Shown: positions 11,460 through 22,297 of the stretch, piece after piece
Numbering within the stretch: the first letter of the stretch is position 1
Layout of the letters: the number at the start of each line of letters is the position of its first letter
Origin: Synanceia verrucosa
Taxonomy: Eukaryota > Chordata > Actinopteri > Perciformes > Synanceiidae
NCBI GenBank assembly: GCA_029721515.1
Contig: CM056562.1
Coordinates: 12,371,335-12,435,334, forward strand
Direction: 5' to 3'
Length of the DNA stretch: 64,000 bases
Notes under the pieces: model-generated
The model's database searches: none
Told to the model about the DNA's origin: nothing
The model's input: the letters and a program-made list of their open reading frames with translations, nothing else
Program-made: the position numbers and the translations under genes

Positions 11460-14084
11460 TGTACAGTATATACACTATAATGTACTTTTCTTGGACTGAC
11501 GTGGCTAATGAGCAAATGCTGAAGTATTTGTTATATAAAAGTTTGTTTGCTGTAACTTATACAATATGATAATCAGAAAATCAGTAATGGAAATTAAGAA
11601 TTGGGTTATTTAGAACACATATAGATCATCTTTTAGTCTCAGATTAAGTCATAAATCATTAAATATGTGTGGCCTTGGACTTGATTTTGTAGGAATCACC
11701 TTGCCAAGATATTGGTGTTCTCTTCCAACCTGCTCCGCCTGGAAGGAACAGGAGCACAGGAGGTGTTAGCTAGAGGTGATAAAACCCCACCATCCTGCTC
11801 TCATCAGAGACAGCGCTGCCAGGAATAGAAGGTTCAACAGGAATTAATTACACCAAGTGTCACATGGCTGTAGATTAGGAAGAAGACAACTCATCTCGCA
11901 GGGTGCAACAAGAAAAACGTAATAATTAGTCCCACGAGGGAAAGATCCGTCAAAATAGAGCAGGGAACATACAGTACTTTGAGCTGTAAATTGAACTATG
12001 GCTGTATGGGTCTAAATAGAGGAGGGCATTTTTAAAGATGAAATGAATATATGCTGTTTTTTCTTTTGCAGCTGTCATCAAATTATTTGCAGTTAAGTTT
12101 CTTTGCAGTGAAAAAATAACAGCGGAGTTGTTTCATTATAAATCACAGAAGTCTGGTGTTTACATCACTTTCAGTCAAGAGTCTTTTTAATATTTAAAGA
12201 ACATGCTTATTTATTTCCTTATTAGTTATTAAATTATTGACTGATTCTTCCTCTTTTGCAGGAGAAAGAATTGGCCTAAAAGAAAGAGCACTATACTGTC
12301 AAATCAATCACATATTCATAAATATTCCTCATTCGTGAGTGATCTTTCCTTCACTGAACGAACTTCAGCTTTTCAGAACCGAACATTTAAATGTCATGTG
12401 TTGCTCTAACAAAGTTCATTTCATAAATCTGTGAGGAACTTGGATTGTCCCTGTATGAACTGTTCATGTTGACTTTGTAGTGGAGTTTCTGGGTACATAT
12501 AATGTACACAGTGTCACACGAATCACCATGAAAATGTAATCTGAAGACAAACAAAGTTGGTTTAATTGAACTGAATGACAAGAGAAAATCTAAATGTCAG
12601 TTAATTAGTCTGATAAACCCTCTCTCAGGAACACACTGTATAAACACAACAGCAGCTTGCAGCCTGGCAAATACATTTTTATTGTTGTGACGGTACAGCT
12701 TGCTAGTTGCAACTGACGTTTGCCGTGGTGCACCCTGGTGTTCCAAGTGCCAATTTACACACAGTCCTAGACAGCCCCAGAGACAGATATCGTATCTGGA
12801 GTACCATAGAAGACCGTCACAATCACTGGCTTCTGCTTCCAGTGATACGTCAGGGCGACTTGAGAGAAAACAAATAAACAGTGACATTTCTGAAGTCATT
12901 GCAGGCCTGTTGAGATTTTGTGAGTCTGACGTTACGTTTCACCTCACTTGCTCTTTAAATGTGTGTTTCGTTTCCTTGCCTTGCTTCCCTTTTATTTTAT
13001 TTTTTTGCCTGAAAAACATGAAAATAACACAGTCACCATTCAATCAAACCAGCAGTGTTGCACGATTCATTTCATAGCTCCCCTCCTCAGAGCCTACAGG
13101 AGCTGTTGGATATAGCAGCAGCAGCAGCAGTGATATGTCACTTGTCCTTGCTGTGAAATGATCCATCTGCAGGTATGTCTGTCAGCATCACAGGCATCCT
13201 CTCACTCATTCTCTCCTCTGCTCCCAAGATGAGCAAATGCGCCTCATTTGCTCAGGCTTCAAAGGCGCTCCCTCTTCTCCCATATGACTTTGCTTCCCGT
13301 GGGGGTCTATCTTTTCCTTTAAATCCCGACCAAACAGACTTTGATGGCATCTTTGTGTATTACATGAGACAACTACATTCAGCTGAGGAAAATATGCATG
13401 CTCCAAGTACCAGCCATGATATAAGATGGAAAAGAACTCAAATTTGGCCCCATTCAAGTCCTCATAAAAGAAATGGATGCCTTTGCACAATTTTTGCTGA
13501 ATTGCATGTATTAAAAGACAATGTCATACATCAGTACTTACAAATCTTCTCAGCGTGAAGCTTCAACCCACAAAAGAACTCAATCTTTGCTGTGTTCCAA
13601 TACAAATCATACGGTGTGTCACTATGAGCACATTTAGTGTTTTAACATTTGGAATCATTTGCAACAAAAATAACTCTAGTCTTGAAGATTCTCTAATGTT
13701 ATGTTAATGGATATTTCCTGGCTTAGAGGGAGCACAGTGAGAAAATATTAATTTTATTTTCATTTTTTCATTCATTTTATTGACTGAATGGTGCTTGCAT
13801 AGTATTGATAGTTGGTGGTGAACCAGTATACAGTACAGTATGTAGTGGCTAGCAGTACACTTGAGCCTGACTTCAAATTGAAAAAGTTTTCTTTAAACAG
13901 CCTGTGGGTGGCGCTGTAGTGCAGCCACACCCAGAGCAATGGATAAAGAAGAGTACCGACAACTAGCATTTCTGCTATGTAGTAAACATGGCGTACACCA
14001 AACACGTGTCTGCCTTTGAACCAATCCCACAACAGAATTGTCGAACATTCAGCACATGGCTCTGGCCACACCTACTGTACCACC
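11460..14084. other. Unassigned non-coding DNA
   Basis: No gene or clear transposon. The part at about 11690-11960 is the least repetitive, with TAATTA words (GGAATTAATTACACC), and might be conserved. Open frames at 12700-13077 and 13175-13558 lack protein-like composition or flanking splice logic. A short GCA tract lies at 13115-13130. Confidence 0.5.
13115..13130. repeat. Short GCA trinucleotide tract
   Basis: Five consecutive GCA units in non-coding context. Confidence 0.75.
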
Positions 14085-14086
14085 TA

Positions 14087-15561
14087 CAGTTAAGCCCAAA
14101 ATTATTCATACCCCTGGCAAATTTTGACTTAAAATTACTTTTATTCAACCAGCAATTTTTTTTCTTGACTGTAAATGACACAGGTGTCTTCCAGAAGATA
14201 ATAAGAGGATGTACAAGAGGAATCACTGTGGAAAAAAAAATATTTCTCAGCTATTATTTACATTTGAACAAAATGTAGCATGTCCAAAGTTATTCATACG
14301 CTTTGCAAACTGTCACATTCTGTGGGAAAGTGGGAAAATTTTATACCATTGCAAATAGTCCATCCTATTTACTATTTACTCTGATTCATTGGGAGCGGAT
14401 GTTTTAATCAACTCAACAGGTGAAAAACAGCAGCTCTCTGCAGATGGGTTGTGGACAGTCATGGTTAAGACAAAGGAGGTCACTGAGGACCTGTGGCTGC
14501 ACAATGTGGCTGCTCATAAGTCAGGAAAGGGCTTTAAGGCCATATCTACATGTTTTCCACTTCTAGTGGCTAGTGTAAAAATAAAAGACATTCTGCGCTG
14601 TGGAAAATCTCAGAGGACGTGGTCAGAAGACAAAAGTGACACCTGTGTTGACCAGGAAGATAGTTAAAGAGGTGAAGAAGAATCAATGATCACCACCAAG
14701 AACATCCTGGTGAATCTGAGCTCTGCTTGTGAAAACTTCTCAGGCAGACAGTCCAACAGACACTGAACTCTGCTGGGGTCCATGGAGGCAGACACCACTT
14801 CTCCAGATAAGGCACACAAAAACCTGCTCGTCTTCTGCAAATATTCATCTGGACAAAGAAGAAGACTTCTGGTCTTCCGTTTTATGGTCATTGTCAATTG
14901 TTAGTCACAGTGATGTATCCTTCATTTGGCATAACAAAAAGGAGAAGCATTCAACCCTAAGAACACCATCCTCACTGTCAAACATGGTGGTGGAAACCTG
15001 ATGCTTTGAGGTGTTTTTAAGCTAAAGGACCAGAGAACCTGATCACAGTAAACAGCACCATGAAAAAAGAGCATAAAGATTCTCAACAACAACATCAAGC
15101 TGTCTGCAGAAAAACTTGGCCTTTGGAACCAATGGACATTTTAGCAAGACAGTGATCAAAAATACACAGCACAAGTGGTGAAGAAATGGTTAGTGGACAA
15201 AAGCATTAATGTTTTGCAATGGCCCAGCCAGAATCCAGACTTAAATCCAACTGAGAATCTGTGGAGGAGCTAAAGATCAGGGTGATGGCAAGGAGACCCT
15301 CCATCCTGAAAAAGGTGAAACTCGTCATCAAAGATGAATGATCAAAAATACCAGTAGAGAAATGCAAAGAGCTGTTCAGCAATTATAGGGAGCATTTCAT
15401 TGCTGTAATAGCCAATAAGGGTTTTATTTATTAATTATTGAGAAGGGAAAAATTTTGGGCATGTCACTTTTTTTTCAAATGTCAATAAAAGCTGTGTTAT
15501 TTCAATCAAAAAATTGCTGATTGAATAAAAGTAACTTCATGAATAATTTCAGGCTTAAATG
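14087..15561 (+). mobile_element. Old, decayed Tc1-like DNA transposon
   Basis: The left end CAGTTAAGCCCAAAATTATTCAT at 14087 and the right end ATGAATAATTTCAGGCTTAAATG at 15539-15561 are imperfect inverted repeats. A second conserved inner block (TTACTTTTATTCAA followed by CAGCAATTTTTT) occurs in both arms. TA dinucleotides flank the element at 14085-14086 and 15562-15563. The 1475-bp length fits a full-length Tc1 element carrying one gene. Ends and gene are more diverged than in the copy at 9.85-11.46 kb, so it is an older and different family. Confidence 0.92.
14461..15434 (+). pseudogene. Tc1 transposase pseudogene (DD34E relic)
   Basis: Fragments of a Tc1 transposase lie in the expected order but in several frames. 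The N-terminal helix-turn-helix begins MVKTKEVTEDLWLHNVAAHKSGKG at 14461. Then come RRTPLLQIRH-like and HLDKEEDFWSSVLWS segments, VKHGGG near 14970, NNNIKLSAEKLG near 15090, and a QDSDQKYTA box. The last part is NPDLNPTENLW. The second catalytic Asp is at 15148-15150 and the Glu at 15253-15255, 34 residues apart, so the spacing survives. An in-frame TAG at 15142-15144 precedes the Asp, the SDE motif of the first catalytic Asp is degraded, and further indels break the frame. It cannot encode an active enzyme. Confidence 0.92.
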
Positions 15562-15563
15562 TA

Positions 15564-15956
15564 TGTACCTATTTTGCAACAAAGCTATATTATATTTAAG
15601 ACATGATGACAATAATTAAAAAAGAAATTCTGGCTCCTTTTTGTTTATTGTGCCTATATGTGCATATACCATACATATGCATACTCTTTCCTCTTTTATG
15701 CTCTGATAGTCACATAAGATTCCATCTTCTGAAATGATATTTCATTTAATCGAGTCATGCTGATGCTTCTGGCATGCAGAGCTGTCTAGACTTCTCATTG
15801 CCCAACTGCTGTAAATCACATAATGCTTAGACCTGTTATGAGTGGGCACCTCACATAAATGAGCCAATGTTCTTTGTACTTGTTGCAGTACTGATGGCTT
15901 AATCATTTTTGTACATCAGGTACTGAGGTAAGAACTGTACAGTGACGGCTTTGGCA
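15564..15956. other. Unassigned non-coding DNA
   Basis: About 390 bp between the Tc1 relic and the hAT element. Nothing recognised. Confidence 0.5.
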
Positions 15957-16915
15957 CCCAGAGGCAGTGGTGGACAAAGTACTCAGCTCCAGTACTTGAG
16001 TCAAAGTGCTGATACTCGTGGTCAAATCTTACTCAAGTACAAGTAAAAGCTGCTTGGTCAAAATTTTACTCAAGTTGAAGTACTAAAGTACTTACGTTTG
16101 AAAATACTTACGTATTCAAAAGTACAAATTATTTTTGTAGTTTGTTCATGATGAACCCAAAAGACATTTGAAATTATAGAAATCATTCCCCATTTCCAAA
16201 ATCTCAAACATGGAGCTTATATATGGCCAAGGGGCTCTGGTTTGTCAGCTTAAATTCTCCATTGTTGAGTTTTTTGTTGATTTTTTTTTTAATGAAAGCC
16301 TCGTCACCTCAACGTAAAAATGACAACCGGTTTTGCCAGAACTCACTTGTGCAAAGTGAATTTTTAACAGTAATATCCACAATGTATCAACAATGTATGT
16401 ATTAACTTAATGTCATCAATATTTACTATTATTATTAATAATATTATTATTATCATTATCTTGTAATTTCAACTCAAATTTGGGCTTTGTCATAGTAGAC
16501 ATACTAGACAATGGTCTCCATGATGTTCAACAGGCTGATACGGGTTCCTCTTTAGGACCTTGGGGAGTGAGGGTTTGTCTTATGGTGTGTTCACTAGACG
16601 TCGGAACTTGGAGCTCAGATCATCGTAACCTCAATGTTTAGTGCTCCCAGCTCTTCCAGCCTTACAGACGTACAACAAAACATGTGGCTACTGTTTACGT
16701 CAGTAGCAGATAATCTGATTAATGGTTTGGAAATAGTAATGAGTTAGATTACTCGTTAGCTTCCTAGAAATGTAGGTCTTTCAAATGTAGTGGAGTGAAA
16801 GTCATAAGTATCTAGAAAAACAAATACTCGAGTAAAGTACAGATACTCAAAAAAATGTATTTAAGTACAGTACTCAAGTAAATGTACTTTGTTACTGTCC
16901 ACCACTGCCCAGAGG
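15957..16915. mobile_element. Non-autonomous hAT element with 8-bp duplication
   Basis: The 943-bp element at 15965-16907 starts CAGTGGTGGAC and ends GTCCACCACTG, an 11-bp perfect terminal inverted repeat followed by subterminal AAAGTAC/ACTCAAGTA words in both arms. The flanks are identical 8-bp copies of CCCAGAGG (15957-15964 and 16908-16915). An 8-bp target duplication is the hallmark of hAT transposition. No transposase is encoded. The middle is unrelated AT-rich sequence with an ATT microsatellite, so the copy needed an enzyme supplied elsewhere. Confidence 0.93.
16422..16460. repeat. ATT/TAT microsatellite inside hAT element
   Basis: An interrupted run of TTA/ATT units in the core of the hAT copy. 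Confidence 0.75.
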
Positions 16916-17447
16916 ACAGTTATAACATAATTTACATCGTCAGCTGTCAAACAAGTTGGTCCTATGTTCATAAAGCACATATATCTGTGGATCAGTGAGC
17001 TTTGCAGTGACCAATATTGGATAATTAAATCAAATTAATCAATGTGAGTATAATGGAAATTTGTCCCACTGACTGAATAACAAACAGTACAAACTAAAGG
17101 TATACTTGTATTTATAAGACTGACTGGCTGTATTTGATAATAATAATTTCATTTAAACACAAATCTTAATAACATAAATATATATAAAGCTGTAAACAAA
17201 AAATATTTCACTTTCTTTTCACCTATTTGCCAATACTTGTTTGCCAATGTTTCTTTCTTCTAGACCTCTGTTTTGTCAGACACACATTTATATATATCTC
17301 AAGGATGGGGCATTTTTCTTTGAATGGCCAAGAGAAATGAACCTATAATTGTTTCCTCCAGAATCAACAAATAGTATGTCACCATGCAGCTGTTCTTATG
17401 CAAACACCATTACCCCTGTCTCAGTCGGCTCCCTTATGTACACATAA
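16916..17447. other. Unassigned non-coding DNA
   Basis: AT-rich sequence with no recognised gene or repeat. Confidence 0.5.
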
Positions 17448-17945
17448 TTGATGGTAAGTCCTGTGTCTGACTTCTAAGGCATTAGATGGTGTTGTGCCTG
17501 ACTTTTTCTCAGAGGGTGCAGAACTCCTCGTCGGTCCTCACTCTGAAAAGAAAACAGCTGGATACAGAGTCTTCCCCTTCAACAAGCCTCCTAGGGCAGT
17601 AAGCTTCTTGCCACTTTCAGGGAATCAGACACAGACTTCTTAAATCCTGACTAAAAACCAATTCATCCAGCACAGTTTACATCCGACCTTAACTCCTGCC
17701 TCACCAGCCTTTTCTTTCTATACTTTCCTGCAGTCATTCACTTACTGTTTCTGCTGAGTGTCCTGATCTTGCCCGCTTTTCTCATATCCACTCACACACA
17801 TGCACACAGAGACTAGGGCTCTCATCTCATGTTTTTAGTGTCCTTGTTTTCTCATCTGCCGCTGTGGCTCCAGATCTGTGTAGAGCACTCTGTGTCACTC
17901 GAGTCTGGTAAAAGCACTCTATAAATAAACTTCAGCTAACTTGAA
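17448..17945 (+). mobile_element. Possible LINE C-terminal and 3' tail fragment
   Basis: Translated, the start reads KALDGVVPDFFSE, similar to the KALNG.. segment near the C-terminus of L2/CR1-type reverse transcriptases. The end reads AGCACTCTATAAATAAACTT, like the 3' tail of fish LINEs and LINE-derived SINEs. Stops and indels interrupt everything between, and no catalytic motif is present. The assignment rests on these two short resemblances and is tentative. Confidence 0.4.
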
Positions 17946-18442
17946 CAAGACAGTCATTAATGTATCCAGAAAGGCAATCCAGTTGTTTTCCTTCCTGTTA
18001 TCAAGATCAAGTTGGAAAAAAGTCACTTCATTATTTTACATTAAGACATAAGAAAACACTCATTACCTCCCAAAGAAACCCAACACAAGTGACAAATTCA
18101 AGCTGTAAAAAAATGAAACAGGGATTGACCACACAGCACAATGTAACAGTGAAACAGACACTGTCCACTGTTATGAGTATAGCTGTTTTCTCATGAAATC
18201 AGTAATTGTTTAAAAATGTTGATCATTTATTTGTATTGGTCAGTATTAACACAAATCAGAGAAATCACATTATAAGAAAGTCAGTCTAGAGAAGTCAGTT
18301 AGAAATTACAGTAAAGTAATATATTTCTTTTCATATTTTTCAAGATATTCAAGATTTCTTATTATTCTACACAAATAATAAGATATTGTTTTATTAACTG
18401 TAAATGACAGAGCAGAAGGGAGGAGGAGGAGAGCTTTTATAA
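17946..18442. other. Unassigned non-coding DNA
   Basis: No recognised gene or repeat. The 78-codon frame near 17960-18196 looks random. Confidence 0.5.
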
Positions 18443-18463
18443 TTTTTTTTTTTTTTTTTTTTT
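18443..18463. repeat. Poly-T tract
   Basis: An uninterrupted run of 21 T, running directly into the TGACCT repeat that follows. Confidence 0.9.
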
Positions 18464-18475
18464 GACCTTTGACCT
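18463..18475 (-). promoter_or_regulatory. Perfect DR1 nuclear-receptor motif
   Basis: On the minus strand this reads AGGTCAAAGGTCA, two consensus AGGTCA half-sites spaced by one base. This is the DR1 site bound by RXR heterodimers (PPAR, RAR), HNF4 and COUP-TF. A third, partial half-site follows at 18477-18482. It lies immediately beside a poly-T tract and with no visible promoter or gene, so function is unproven. It could equally be a short tandem repeat of TTTGACC. Confidence 0.4.
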
Positions 18476-18651
18476 TTGACAGTTTTTTGTGTATCAGCAC
18501 CAGTTGAGTATTTGCAATATGTTCAGTCCAGAAAAATCCCTATTATAATCACCAGGAATGAGACAAGGCTTTTAGTAACAGTGCCGGGGGAATAATGTGT
18601 CTATATTTTAACAAAAACATGTTTTAATTTATTTTCTATGCTTTATTTTAA

Positions 18652-18862
18652 TGGTCTGCATTAACATAAGGCTTTTCTACTGCAGTTTGCCTCTCATTCA
18701 CCCACTGACACACCAGCTGTGGCGGAGCTGACATGCCCATCAGGAGCAATTTAGTGTTTAGATCGTTGCTGTGGGACATTTCTGCACATGAACAGGAGCT
18801 GGGATTTGGACATCCAACCAGCAATGAAAGAACGACCCGCTCTTCCTCCTGAGCCATAGCTG
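18652..18862 (-). mobile_element. Degenerate tRNA-derived SINE
   Basis: Read on the minus strand, the head TGGCTCAGGAGGAAGAGCGG matches a pol III A box (TRGYNNARNNG). A weak B box (GGTTGGATGTCC) follows, then GTCCAAATCCCAGCTCC and AAATTGCTCCTGATGGGCA. The copy ends GAAAAGCCTTATGTTAATGCAGACC. This order matches a widespread fish SINE whose tail normally reads like GCGCTATATAAATGCAG. The two open frames across it on the minus strand are therefore not genes. The family is recalled, not searched. Confidence 0.65.
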
Positions 18863-18965
18863 TCTGATAAAACCACTTAGAGCACAGACCCCCCTCCAAT
18901 TTGGATCTGGACTTACAGCCTGAGGAAGATATTGAATTAGGCAGACATCTATAAGAATCAAGCAT

Positions 18966-19835
18966 AGAGTATGTATTTAAGTTCTGCTTTAATCACATTA
19001 TTCAGTGAATATGGACCATAAGCCCTCTTGGCTGGTGATTTACTATCAGAACTAAAGTTATCAATGATGTCATACTCCATAGCCTACAGAAAACAGTCAT
19101 CAAAAATTTACTGGACAGTGAGATGGAAGGGAAGAAAACAATATGAGCTGTGTATTTATACACTTAGTGAAGCGGCTCCACTCCATATTCTTCTCCCATA
19201 CAGTATGATTCTGCATGCAGCCCTGAAATTTCTTATCTGGAAGATGAAAGGTTGTAAAATAAATTTTAAGTGATTTTCTTTCTAATAGATTCACTATGAA
19301 TCTACACTATATCACTGTGAATCTGAAGGATTAATGGAATTCTGCCAATGATAAGAGTTGGAAGGGTTACCATTTACCTCATACAAAATGTCAGTATCCT
19401 CATGTCTCACAGTATTTAAGTTGCACAAATTATTTTTTCTGTTACTTTTGAATTACCTCAAAACCAACTATGCAAATACAGACAAGAGGAAAGAAACCTG
19501 CTGAAATGTTGCCTTTATTTTTCATGTAAAGAAAACAGGAACAGCATCACAGTACAGTGCACGATATGCTTTCCAGCTGTGCAAATTCAGAATCATTTGG
19601 CACATTAGTGTTGCCGGATTTTAACTTGGAGCAGAGGCAGGACTCATATAAAAGAAATTAAACTAACCTACATTTTTCTGGTTTGTCTTGTGTTACATTT
19701 GTTGGACCTGAAATTTTCTGTGGTTTGCTCAATTCCTAAAAGCCACCTTGTCACGCAGGTAGGCCTCTTGGCAAATAGAATAATCTTGATGAACTCCTTT
19801 TCTGCTTTACATAGAAAACTAGAAAAGCACTCAGA
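18966..19835. other. Unassigned non-coding DNA
   Basis: No gene or recognised repeat. The open frames at 19028-19273 and 19690-19962 look like chance, and the second overlaps the repeat that follows. Confidence 0.5.
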
Positions 19836-20120
19836 GAGCCCAGACCTCCGCCAAGGTAGTGGCGGTGACTTTTTATTCAAAGCTACCCCCACTGCCAAGA
19901 GGTTATGTTTTCACCGGGGCTTGTTTGTTTGTTGGTTTGATGGTTTGCAAAGAAATTTTTAGGATTGGCCGGAAGTGGCCTAAAATCAAACTGATTAATT
20001 TTTGGTGGTGCCATTGAATCGGTTCCGACCAACCCTGAATATTTTGTCAAAATCGTCCACAACTTTTTGAGTTATTTTGCAAACCAACAAATAAACAAAC
20101 CCTGGTGAAAACATGGCAGA
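19836..20120. repeat. Foldback interspersed repeat (GCCAAGAGGTTATG type)
   Basis: The left arm (about 19893-19948) contains TTATGTTTTCACCGGGG followed by TTGTTTGTTTGTTGGTTTG. The right arm (about 20079-20117) is its imperfect inverted copy, ending GGTGAAAACATGGCAGAGG. The centre carries CAAAATCGTCCACAACTTTTTGAG and GGTGGTGCCATTGAATCGG. Similar CCGCCAAGGAGGTTATG elements are scattered in many animal genomes. I cannot name the family with confidence. No protein is encoded. Confidence 0.65.
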
Positions 20121-20794
20121 GGTAATAATGAGCAGTGAATCATGTCGAGAAGCCATTGTGTGAAATCTAATTTGTTCATGTCATTATTTAAAGTGCATTG
20201 TTTGCCAAATGGTTGCCTGTCTGACCAGTTTGTCTCAAATCCTTGACATTCATGAAGAGTTTCTGTGTTTATTTATTATAGCCTTCATTTTTTCCTTGAC
20301 AGTTGACGTTGCAGTTCAGATCCCAGCGGAGCGCCGACTTCTTCAGCGACTTCAGGAAATAGGAGTCCCTGCTTTTCATACCCTTGAGCTGTGTTGTCTG
20401 TCAGTGGGCACATCAGAGCTGTCACTCACGAGGTGCACCAGAGCATGAACTGGTAAGACAATGGAGATGCCACTGTTCCTTCACTGACAACTGGTAGAGG
20501 ATGCTCCTCCTCAAAGTGATCTTATATACAACAAAAAAACACAGCTTTGCTCATTGCTTATTTATTTTTAATTTTTTATTTTGTATATTTTTTTCTCGAT
20601 ATACCAGAAACTCAAAAAATCCTTTGCTTTTTCTCTGAAATCAAACATGCCCATTTCTTTTTGTGAATAAGTAGAGCTGTCCTTACGGTTGCACATTAAA
20701 TGTGAGGCAGGTTTGTCTTTTCATTGCTTTGGTCTTTTCTCAGTGTGCTTTTTATCACCTGATAGTTGTGTCTGGGCAGTCTGTCTTATATATA
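20121..20794. other. Unassigned non-coding DNA
   Basis: No recognised gene or repeat. The 79-codon open frame at 20209-20448 has no supporting features. Confidence 0.5.
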
Positions 20795-20838
20795 CGTGTG
20801 TGTGTTTGAGTGTGCGTGTGTGTGTGTGTGTGTGTGTC
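20795..20838. repeat. TG microsatellite
   Basis: A GT/TG run with a few interruptions (TTTGAG, GC), longest clean block at about 20815-20838. The overlapping open frames on both strands are products of the repeat. Confidence 0.92.
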
Positions 20839-20839
20839 A

Positions 20840-21388
20840 TATGTTGCATTTCAGTATTCAAATACTTTCGACACACATCAAGTTGGAGACGATTATTCAG
20901 TGTGAAATACCCAATGGTATCCTCTTCCACGAGGACAATATCATCTCTCTGTGAGCTTCATTATTGCAAGATGGAGTTGAGTGAACTAGTGTGGATGTTT
21001 GTGTGTGAAGTTCAATCTAATAAAAAGTCCCCTTGGTGAAATTCTTTCCAACACTAGCATGCACACTGTGTGACTTCAGTATAGGTTTATTGGAGCTCTG
21101 ATTTAAGTCTGATAACACAGTTATTTTCTCTTCATCATGCTGAGGAGACCATTTCATCCCTCTTCCCTTACTCTAATTCACTGCCAGTTTCAATTAAGAG
21201 TCATAATTACTTTCCACCCTGCCTGGTAAAATGAGTCCGTTCATGTTGATAAAAGATGACACTGTCACTTGTTTGAGAATTTCTATTAAACACACTCCAG
21301 AGCCCATTGTTTGCAACTCAAGGATAGAAAATATCAAGATTGAATTAAATAATGTGACATCTGTGGAATTGCGTTTCTAGATTTTGTA
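20840..21388. other. Unassigned non-coding DNA
   Basis: No recognised gene or repeat. Confidence 0.5.
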
Positions 21389-21726
21389 CTCCTACGATTA
21401 TCCATCCATCCATCCATTTTCTACCGCTTATCCTCACATAGGGTCATGGTGGGGCTGGAGCCTATCCCAGCTGTCTTAGGGTGGAAAGCAGGGTACACCC
21501 TGGACAAGTCTCCAGTTCATCACAGGACACATAGAGACAGACAACCACTCACACTCACATTCACACCTACGGTCAGTTTAAATTAGCCAATTAACCTAAT
21601 CCCCATGCATGTTTTTGGATGGACATGCAAACCCCTCACAGAAAGGTCCCGGGCCAGGAATCGCACCCTGTGTGAGGCGACAGTGCTAACCACTACACCA
21701 CCGTGCCGCCCTCCTACGATTATCCA
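21389..21726 (-). mobile_element. tRNA-headed SINE-like repeat, copy 1
   Basis: A perfect 16-bp direct repeat, CTCCTACGATTATCCA, flanks it (21389-21404 and 21711-21726), the signature of LINE-driven retrotransposition. Read on the minus strand, the head is GGCGGCACGGTGGTGTAGTGG, containing the A box TGGTGTAGTGG. A B-box-like GGGTGCGATTCC follows, then a body and a tail ending in ATGGATGGATGGAT units. There is a deletion between the GTTTTTGGATGG and ACATGCAAACCCC blocks relative to the copies at 35.3 and 63.2 kb. The family name is uncertain. Confidence 0.88.
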
Positions 21727-22189
21727 CAGTTAAAATATGTATCAATTTAAAAATTCAGACAGAAAAGCTTGGTGAACAGTGCAAATAGATTCTACCATCG
21801 ATGAAGCCTTTGCGAAAAGGTACACATTGAGCAAACCTTTATGAGAGCTCCAGCTGCACGTTGGAAGTTTAGCTGAAAAAACAAGAAATCCTAACTTGCA
21901 AAATCAGCTTATTGAAAGAAATGCAACAAGCAATACTGAGTCGAAGCTAAAGGAACATGATAGTTCATTTAAAAGAAATAGCAAAAGCTTGGAAAATGTA
22001 CTTATTTTCTTGTTAAATAAATTTTAATAACACTCTTAACGTCAGAAAACGGTCAGACTCTATAGCTTTGTGCAAAAATAAAATCTACCTTAACATTTCG
22101 TCACAATGAGGTTGCCAGGTAATCAGCAGAGACTCCAGGAAGTCACTACTCCCGGCCAAAATGTACATCTGCAACTTGTAGTTTTTTTA
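21727..22189. other. Unassigned non-coding DNA
   Basis: No recognised gene or repeat. Confidence 0.5.
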
Positions 22190-22297
22190 CACTTGGATTA
22201 AAGACAGATATATCAACTAGATTAATTAAGCTTTTGAGGAGAAATAGTTTGTTACCAAATTCAGACAGAGCCAGGTTAGTAGTTTCCTCCTGTTGCT
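22190..22297 (+). repeat. Fragment of common fish interspersed repeat
   Basis: ACAGAGCCAGGTTAGTAGTTTCC at about 22266-22288, preceded by GAAATAGTTTGTTACC, resembles the first part of the repeat seen at 9480-9625. It adjoins the transposase relic that follows, so one element may have inserted into or recombined with the other. Confidence 0.45.

Noticed and set aside
18648..18965. Two overlapping minus-strand frames of 105 and 67 codons
   Set aside because: The DNA matches the layout of a tRNA-derived SINE (A box, weak B box, GCTATATAAATGC-like tail), so the frames are incidental.
20689..21039. 116-codon plus-strand frame with a Cys/Val-rich middle
   Set aside because: Its centre is the TG microsatellite. 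No domain or signal is convincing.
21405..21710. A functional tRNA gene, suggested by A-box and B-box matches
   Set aside because: The sequence does not form a full cloverleaf-length gene, continues into a 300-bp body with an ATCC tail, and recurs four times. It is a tRNA-derived repeat.
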